Part shown: positions 36,439-41,521 of the stretch, one piece after another
How the letters are laid out: each line of letters opens with the position of its first letter
Position numbering within the stretch: the stretch's first letter is position 1
DNA from: a virus
IMG/VR virus record: IMGVR_UViG_3300031227_000126
Coordinates: 1-41,521 of that record
Reading direction: 5' to 3' (one strand)
Length of the DNA: 41,521 nt
Notes under the pieces: generated by a model
Database searches by the model: none
Told to the model about the DNA's origin: nothing
What the model saw: the letters and a program-made list of their open reading frames with translations, nothing else
Position numbers and translations under genes: made by a program

Positions 36439-37533
36439 ATGGCAGAACCAGCAGAGAAGACAGCGGAGAAGGAAGAAGAACTTGAAGATGCAAACGAGGA
36501 GCTTGTAGAATCTGTACATGCGAATTTGAGTAAGGTCTTTGGCGATTCTTCTGAGGACGAAGAGGTTGACGATGACGACATGGATGACGGCCAACAGGCA
36601 GAGGACAACAAAGAAGACGACGATTCTACCCCTGAAGAAGACGAAGCAAACGATGATGACGCTGACGACAAGCAGGCAGAAGAAGACGACGACGATGATG
36701 ACTCTACCCCTGAAGAGGACAAAGACGAAGCGGAAGACAAGGATGAATCTGGTTCTGAAGAGGAAGTAACGCTGTCCGATGCGTATTATCGTGCGGCGGT
36801 TCATCAAGGATGGAAGCCCGAAGATATAAAGGAATTTTTCGAGGCTAAACCAGACCTGGCGATAAAGACATTCGCCAAGATTCACGAAACCACGAATAAG
36901 ATTACAAGTGAGTTCGCAAGACTTGGTAGAGTCAAGCCAGCGAAGGGAGTACAGACCAAAGCTAAACCTGATGTCAAGGCGTCAGAGGGCGACTTTGATC
37001 TTGCCGATCTAAAGGAACAGTACGGCGATGACAGTGCGGTGGTAAAGGCTTTTACTGCTATGCAGGAAAAACTTGACGCCGTTGTAGTGCAGCCTGAAGT
37101 AGACGAGCAGCAGGTAGAAGAACTTGATCCAGTCGTGCGTGGCAGGATTGAAAAGTTCTTCCTCGATCCGACTCTCAAGCCTTATGCTGATTTTTATGGC
37201 GAAGGAAAAGACGCTGCGAAGTTGACTATCGGGCAGACTGATAACCGATACAAAGTGCTGGAAACAGCCGATAGTATCGTCCTCGGTTGCCAACAGCAGG
37301 GCCGCGAGATTACGCTGGAGCAGGCTCTGGAATCGGCGCATTTGTTAGTTAGTGAAGCTGTACGTGAAAAGGCTTTGCGCGTAGAATTGCACACGAAGGT
37401 AAAGAAACGCGCGAAGGGCGTGTCGCTCAAACCTTCTAAGTCGAAGAAAATTTCTCCGGCTAAGAACGCTAAGATGGATGAAAAATCTATGGAAGCAACA
37501 GTGGCGGCTAATTTGAAAAAAACATTTGGATGA
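36439..37533 (+). CDS. Capsid scaffolding protein, acidic, 364 aa
   Basis: It lies directly before the capsid gene and has the usual composition: a very acidic stretch (residues about 36-115, runs of D and E with DDDSTPEED twice), then helical regions and a basic C-terminus (KVKKRAKGVSLKPSKSKK). Scaffold C-termini normally bind the shell. VHANLSKVFG near residues 26-35 resembles VAANLKKTFG at the end. ATG 36439 has GGAAGG 8 bases upstream. It guides prohead assembly and is probably removed afterwards. Confidence 0.78.
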   Translation: MAEPAEKTAEKEEELEDANEELVESVHANLSKVFGDSSEDEEVDDDDMDDGQQAEDNKEDDDSTPEEDEANDDDADDKQAEEDDDDDDSTPEEDKDEAEDKDESGSEEEVTLSDAYYRAAVHQGWKPEDIKEFFEAKPDLAIKTFAKIHETTNKITSEFARLGRVKPAKGVQTKAKPDVKASEGDFDLADLKEQYGDDSAVVKAFTAMQEKLDAVVVQPEVDEQQVEELDPVVRGRIEKFFLDPTLKPYADFYGEGKDAAKLTIGQTDNRYKVLETADSIVLGCQQQGREITLEQALESAHLLVSEAVREKALRVELHTKVKKRAKGVSLKPSKSKKISPAKNAKMDEKSMEATVAANLKKTFG

Positions 37534-37545
37534 AAGGGATAACAC

Positions 37546-38631
37546 ATGGGAGTTAAGAACGCAGATTTAGCTGATCTTATCGCAACTACTATCAACAACC
37601 TGCCCAAGCAGGAGTTTGAAGTGGGGTGGGATAACCAGGACTATGAGTTCTGCCGCATTTATCAGAAAGAACGTATGGTATTTGATGGTGGTACACAGAT
37701 CGAGCGAAAGGTCATGCTTGATAATACCGGCAATGCAAGATATCGCCGGTCGTTTGACACGGATACCCCAACTGTCGGCGACGTGATCCATACGATTAAG
37801 GTGCCGTGGACGCAGATCGGGACGAACTATTCGTGGGAGAAGTTTGAGATTGTTCAGCAGAAGAATTCGGCGAAGGGCTTCATCAGTTTGATGAAGGTCC
37901 GGCGTATTGATGGTCTTTGGTCTCTCGCTGAGTTGATCGAAGAGCGGGCATGGAAGACCCCAACGAGTGCTTCGGATGACCTGTATCCGAATGGTGTCCC
38001 GTATTACCTGAAGGTGAAAAATGCCGCTGGTAGCGTCAATGCTACATCCGGTTTTGTCGGTGCGACTATCGATTACCAGGATGCTACGACTGGCACTTTG
38101 TGTTCCGGCATCGATTCCTCGACCGAAACTAAGTGGCGTAACTACGCCGCTTTGTACACGGAAATCAACAACGGCCTGCTACGGTCGTTCCGGCTGGCAT
38201 TTATGTACACCCGTTTCAAAGCTCCGCTGTTCGTGAAAGACCCACAGGACAAAAGAACTGCCGCGAAGCGCGTCTACACTGATTTCGACACTGTGGCCCG
38301 GTTGCAGGAACTGGCCGACCAGCGTGACGACAAGCATACTGGCAAGGATGTCCTCGGTAACATCAAGATGGACGAGACTGGCCTGGTGTATCTTAACCGG
38401 CTTCCAGTGGTCCCGATTCCGCAACTGAACGGTGCAACTTACACGCCGATCTATTGCATGGACTTCGCAAAGTTTATTCCCTACGTCCACGAAGGTTACT
38501 GGATGGAAGAGGGTGAGCCAATTACAGACCGGCTACAGCATACGTCGTTCACGGTGTTCGTGGATGGGGCACATAATAACTTGTGCCTGAATTTACGTAC
38601 CGCTGGCTTTGTTATGCACAAGGCGTCGTAA
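37546..38631 (+). CDS. Major capsid protein, 361 aa
   Basis: Placed after the scaffold, with a good AAAGGG site. The protein has an N-terminal arm, a beta-rich body (GNARYRRSFDTDTPTVGDVIHTIKVPW) and a C-terminal domain with QHTSFTVFVDGAHNNLCLNLRTAGF. Length and layout suit an HK97-fold shell protein, though I cannot prove the fold from sequence. Codon choice here is more G+C-rich than in neighbouring genes, as expected for a highly expressed gene. Confidence 0.8.
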   Translation: MGVKNADLADLIATTINNLPKQEFEVGWDNQDYEFCRIYQKERMVFDGGTQIERKVMLDNTGNARYRRSFDTDTPTVGDVIHTIKVPWTQIGTNYSWEKFEIVQQKNSAKGFISLMKVRRIDGLWSLAELIEERAWKTPTSASDDLYPNGVPYYLKVKNAAGSVNATSGFVGATIDYQDATTGTLCSGIDSSTETKWRNYAALYTEINNGLLRSFRLAFMYTRFKAPLFVKDPQDKRTAAKRVYTDFDTVARLQELADQRDDKHTGKDVLGNIKMDETGLVYLNRLPVVPIPQLNGATYTPIYCMDFAKFIPYVHEGYWMEEGEPITDRLQHTSFTVFVDGAHNNLCLNLRTAGFVMHKAS

Positions 38632-38687
38632 AAAGAACAAAACTCTATTGCAACGTGCGATGGAGTATCTTAATTTTTCTTAGATAA

Positions 38688-38703
38688 CCCCTATATGTAG
38701 GGG
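38688..38703 (+). promoter_or_regulatory. Short hairpin just before a ribosome site
   Basis: CCCCTA (38688-38693), 4-base loop, TAGGGG (38698-38703). The AAGGAGA ribosome site follows after 3 bases. It could shield the 5' end of the next transcript or tune translation. No T-run, so not a standard terminator. Confidence 0.5.
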
Positions 38704-38717
38704 ATAAGGAGAAGTAC

Positions 38718-39581
38718 ATGAGTGTAGTAACTTATCAAACAGCAAATACCACCCCTGTAGGCGGGCCAAGTCCTGCTATTTGGGCTGATTGCCCAGTGGT
38801 TGCAATGCAAAAAGACCCAGGTAAAGGGATTCATTTTATGGAAGATTTCCTGGGAGCTATTACTAATCTTACCGCTACAGGTGCAATACCTGGTACGCCA
38901 TTTACACTGGTGGGCGATGGTGGTGATGGAACACTAACGGTGGATACCGCCGCTTATGATAATGAGCATGGCGTCGTTTTGCTTGAACCTGATGGCGAGA
39001 CACAGTATGATGAGGCTTACTTGGTAAGCCAGGTCTTGTACCAGTTGGCTCTGGGCAGCGGGCGAAAGATGTGGTATGAGGCTCGTATCAAACTGGAAGA
39101 TCATACCCAGGACATATCGATCATCTGTGGTCTCGGCGATAGTACATTGCTGGCTGGAACTTCAGTACTCGAAGAGACTGCGATTCCTGACACTATCGAA
39201 AGTCGAGATTTTGTTGGATTTGTAGCGTTTACTGATGGTACCAACTTAGGTGACATCGACGCGATTTACCATGAGGTAGGTGATTCTGCTGTTACTCAGG
39301 TGAAGGATGCGGCATACTTGCAGGCTACATGGGCTGATGACACCTATGTAAAGTTGGGTCTGAAGTATGATGGCTTGAGATATCTGCGTTACTACATCAA
39401 TGGCGTCGAAGTTGGCAAACTTGATGTAGACGATTTTGCTACTGTTACCGCTAACGAACTCACCCCGCTTGGAATCATCGTTGGGCTGATGGTTAATGAC
39501 GATCCAGGTAGTGCTGGCGATGCCGGGTACATGGCTATCGACTGGATTCGTTTTGCGTGCGACCGCAACAACGCTCAGTAA
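38718..39581 (+). CDS. Putative capsid-associated protein with lectin-like beta sandwich, 287 aa
   Basis: After a short N-terminal arm (residues 1-45, possible shell-binding part) the rest is beta-rich with alternating patterns (MWYEARIKLEDHTQDISIICGLGD, DDTYVKLGLKYDGLRYLRYYINGVEVGKL) like concanavalin/LamG-type jelly rolls in phage head fibres and decoration proteins. It follows the capsid gene. It may bind surface sugars; no calcium or sugar site is certain. Confidence 0.65.
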   Translation: MSVVTYQTANTTPVGGPSPAIWADCPVVAMQKDPGKGIHFMEDFLGAITNLTATGAIPGTPFTLVGDGGDGTLTVDTAAYDNEHGVVLLEPDGETQYDEAYLVSQVLYQLALGSGRKMWYEARIKLEDHTQDISIICGLGDSTLLAGTSVLEETAIPDTIESRDFVGFVAFTDGTNLGDIDAIYHEVGDSAVTQVKDAAYLQATWADDTYVKLGLKYDGLRYLRYYINGVEVGKLDVDDFATVTANELTPLGIIVGLMVNDDPGSAGDAGYMAIDWIRFACDRNNAQ

Positions 39582-39601
39582 TAGGTAGTTGGATTTTAAG
39601 G

Positions 39602-39643
39602 CCCGGCCCTGCTTCTCCTCAACAAGGGCTGAAGCGGGTCGGG
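39602..39643 (+). other. Long hairpin after a head gene
   Basis: CCCGGCCC-T-GCTTC (39602-39615) pairs with GAAGC-GGGTCGGG (39631-39643): 13 pairs with one G-T and one bulged T. It lies 20 bases after the stop at 39581 and 31 before the next ATG. No T-run follows. It may act as a weak terminator or protect mRNA ends of the highly expressed capsid genes. Confidence 0.55.
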
Positions 39644-39674
39644 TCAACATTAACCCTTGTGAGGAAATAAAATT

Positions 39675-40088
39675 ATGAGTGAAAACAAGAAAGAACTGAA
39701 GAAGTACCGATTGGATTTGAGTGAGTACACGATTACGCTGACTGAGCCTGAAAGATCACAAGACGGCAAGCTCGTAATAGTAGACGGCCAACCGGCGACA
39801 GTAAAAAAGGAAGTAGATTATCCTCTACGAGACAATCTATCCTCTTGGTTGCGTAGTGCTGGCATGTTTAGAACGGCTGAAGATGTCGCGGAAGCAGTCG
39901 GGCTCGCAAGAGAGATTCGTCTATGCACTGCCGAATTCCTCATCCTGGACGAAAAAGAGAAAACTGTGCTTAGGGCTGTTATGAATAAGCGCATTGAAAT
40001 GACAGCCGATGGACAAGATAATGTCGGCGGAGAAATACACGAAGAAGCTATCTGCCGTGTAGTAAATATGGAAGTAATCGAGGAGTAA
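39675..40088 (+). CDS. Hypothetical head-tail module protein, 137 aa
   Basis: Soluble, acidic, with an N-terminal beta part (LDLSEYTITLTEPERSQDGKL) and a helical middle (AEDVAEAVGLAREIRLC). It has a GAGGAAA ribosome site. A similar gene often lies between capsid and adaptor genes in phages, sometimes as a chaperone or connector part, but I do not recognise this one. Confidence 0.6.
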   Translation: MSENKKELKKYRLDLSEYTITLTEPERSQDGKLVIVDGQPATVKKEVDYPLRDNLSSWLRSAGMFRTAEDVAEAVGLAREIRLCTAEFLILDEKEKTVLRAVMNKRIEMTADGQDNVGGEIHEEAICRVVNMEVIEE

Positions 40089-40094
40089 AAGAAA

Positions 40095-41333
40095 ATGGCA
40101 GAACCCACTGGCGTACTTACATTCCGCGATTTAGTTTTGCGTGCGGCTGAGAAAGCTGGCATGGCTTACTATGGAACTGACGGCCAAGGGAAAGCTCTTG
40201 TGCCGATAGACGACTTCAATCTTGACAGGTGCAAGCGTATTGTCAATGACGGAATGCGTTTATTCATTGCGAGTCCGCCGGACAACGGATGGAAATGGCA
40301 GGAGCGTATTGCCAGTGTAGTATTAGCGGCTACTGAAAGTGGTACTGCAACTGCTGGTACCGCTACTACTCTTATCGATACCACGAACAGGGATGAGGCC
40401 GATGATTATTTCATCGGCTGGACTTTAACTATTACCGCTGGTACAGGCATAGGAGAATCGGCCACCATAACTGATTCCGATGAGGGCGATAGTGAGGTCA
40501 CTTTTTCAGGTGGCTTATCGGGTAGTTCCACTCCTGATACGACATCCATTTACAGTATCGAAAAACCCAACTGGCTTCCCTATGATTTCGGTGGGCAGGT
40601 AGACGGGCCGATTACTTACGCGGCCAATACCAATCACGGCACTGGAATCAAGTGGGTTGACGAATCCCTCATACGCGCGTACAGGTCTAACTATGTAACA
40701 ACCGGCTACCCGCTACGAGCAGCGTGTAGAAGGATCGACCCTACAGCGGGCGTACTCGCTGGATCATCGAGACGATGGCAGCTTGTAACTGACCTCGCTC
40801 CAGTAGCAGCCGACACATTAGAGTTTCCGTATACGTCGCATTTTGCTACGATGGATTGTGAGGCCGGATTAACGGATAGTGGTAGTGCTGTTACGATTGT
40901 AGACGGAGATAGGGGCGAGGTTGACGACTATTTTAACACCTGGATTCTTACAGTAGTTGCCGGTACCGGACTTGGCGAAACGGCTACGATCACCGATTAC
41001 ACTGGTGCAACAGGTACATTTACTTTTGCCGCTTTATCTGGGGCATCGACTCCTGATAACACAACAGTCTACTACGTAGAACCGGCCACAAATCTTCATG
41101 CCGCTGGATTAGTATTCGATGACGCTATCTTGGCAGCGTGTTATGCCGAAGTTGAGAAACAGATCGTGGAAATAAACGAGGGCATGGTGGAGTTATTCTA
41201 TAAGACACACCTGCCTAACGCACATAAGTTGGATTCTTTGTCGCGTCCTCGTACATTACAAAGTAAGCATAGACATGGCCGCGATAGATATCGGCGGACG
41301 TGGCTGAACGTAACGACAGACAATGATATGTAG
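40095..41333 (+). CDS. Head-tail adaptor (tail-tubular A-like) with two inserted beta repeats, 412 aa
   Basis: The start FRDLVLRAAEKAGMAYYG with CKRIVNDGMRLFIASPP is typical of the helical core of tail-tubular/head-tail adaptor proteins. Two homologous beta-rich repeats are inserted at about residues 82-156 and 257-330, sharing DDYF-x3-W-T/I-L-T, AGTG-I/L-GE-S/T-ATITD and GxSTPD-N/T-T. The C-terminal helical end (AACYAEVEKQIVEINEGM) returns to the adaptor core. The repeats probably project outward. It stops about 75 bases before the next gene. Confidence 0.68.
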   Translation: MAEPTGVLTFRDLVLRAAEKAGMAYYGTDGQGKALVPIDDFNLDRCKRIVNDGMRLFIASPPDNGWKWQERIASVVLAATESGTATAGTATTLIDTTNRDEADDYFIGWTLTITAGTGIGESATITDSDEGDSEVTFSGGLSGSSTPDTTSIYSIEKPNWLPYDFGGQVDGPITYAANTNHGTGIKWVDESLIRAYRSNYVTTGYPLRAACRRIDPTAGVLAGSSRRWQLVTDLAPVAADTLEFPYTSHFATMDCEAGLTDSGSAVTIVDGDRGEVDDYFNTWILTVVAGTGLGETATITDYTGATGTFTFAALSGASTPDNTTVYYVEPATNLHAAGLVFDDAILAACYAEVEKQIVEINEGMVELFYKTHLPNAHKLDSLSRPRTLQSKHRHGRDRYRRTWLNVTTDNDM

Positions 41334-41410
41334 TCGTTGTCATAATTATAATCAGCCCTGAAGGATTTGGGCAGTGCGGTCAGGAATGACGGAAAGAAAG
41401 GAAAACGCGT

Positions 41411-41521
41411 ATGAGTAGAACACGAGCAACAATCGCATTTGACCTCGACAACATGGTTCCAGGAAAACCTGGAGCTTCTGCGGCTACGGTCATTATGAAG
41501 AGTGAGGACGGGATATTGCAG
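41411..41521 (+). CDS. Partial CDS at the window end, first 37 aa
   Basis: ATG 41411 follows AAAGG and the frame stays open to the last base (MSRTRATIAFDLDNMVPGKP...). The gene is cut by the window end. By position after the adaptor it should be a tail or connector gene, but too little is visible to name it. The 77-base gap before it holds a weak GCCC/GGGC hairpin. Confidence 0.55.
   Translation, partial: MSRTRATIAFDLDNMVPGKPGASAATVIMKSEDGILQ

Noticed and set aside
36264-36885. Minus-strand serine-rich and phenylalanine/valine-rich frames
   Set aside because: Antisense shadows of the acidic scaffold codons (GAC/GAA); no starts with ribosome sites.

Overview
The window is most of the genome of a tailed double-stranded DNA bacteriophage (Caudoviricetes). 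It carries a terminase, portal, acidic scaffold, major capsid protein and head-tail adaptor, a family A DNA polymerase, a TOPRIM/SF3 primase-helicase, a RecA-like ATPase and a Cas4-like nuclease. No integrase, CRISPR array, insertion sequence or rRNA was seen. Many genes have good Shine-Dalgarno sites and overlap by ATGA or TAATG, so the host is a bacterium. A small protein resembling the DUF1580 helix-turn-helix family, which is known mainly from Planctomycetes, is a weak hint at the host phylum. The first and last genes are both cut and both belong to the virion module, so the contig is not complete and the missing part should hold tail genes.

Layout. Positions 1-5909 (+) are the end of the late region: a tail-fibre-like protein, two unknown proteins, a 1344-residue polyvalent virion protein and a one-helix membrane protein. 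Positions 5889-26922 (-) form the leftward early/replication block. It runs from an isolated 85-residue gene near the control region through many small accessory genes, a zinc-finger protein, an M42/M28-like metallopeptidase, an HTH regulator, a SEC-C protein, a DUF5664 (dATP/dGTP diphosphohydrolase N-terminal) protein, a deoxyribosyltransferase-like protein, a metallophosphoesterase, DNA polymerase, PD-(D/E)XK nuclease, RecA-like (Sak4-type) ATPase, a putative ssDNA-binding protein, a tRNA-like element, primase-helicase, and small membrane and Tat-signal proteins. Positions 26923-28254 are the non-coding divergence region. Positions 28255-41521 (+) start with small genes, then a membrane-anchored trypsin-like protease, a two-helix membrane protein, a NinG-like nuclease, terminase subunits, portal, scaffold, capsid and adaptor.

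Control region. From about 25.4 to 28.25 kb the DNA is rich in short repeats: a CC(G/C)ATAAT family partly arranged as about 32-bp iterons, a separate TTAGTTAT family (8 copies in about 480 bp), a perfect DnaA-box match, sigma70-like promoters and two intrinsic terminators. A 51-bp element with core AGGTTCYTAWTYGCTAAAT lies before the first rightward gene (28255). It recurs nearly intact before the HTH regulator gene (20869) and, partly conserved, before the zinc-ribbon gene (26368). It looks like a phage-specific promoter or leader that ties these transcription units together.

The most unusual points are this triplicated element, the two iteron families, a remnant of a second RecA-like ATPase 3' end downstream of an apparently inserted gene, two 21-22 residue membrane microproteins coupled to neighbouring genes, and a tRNA-like sequence with an abnormal anticodon arm.
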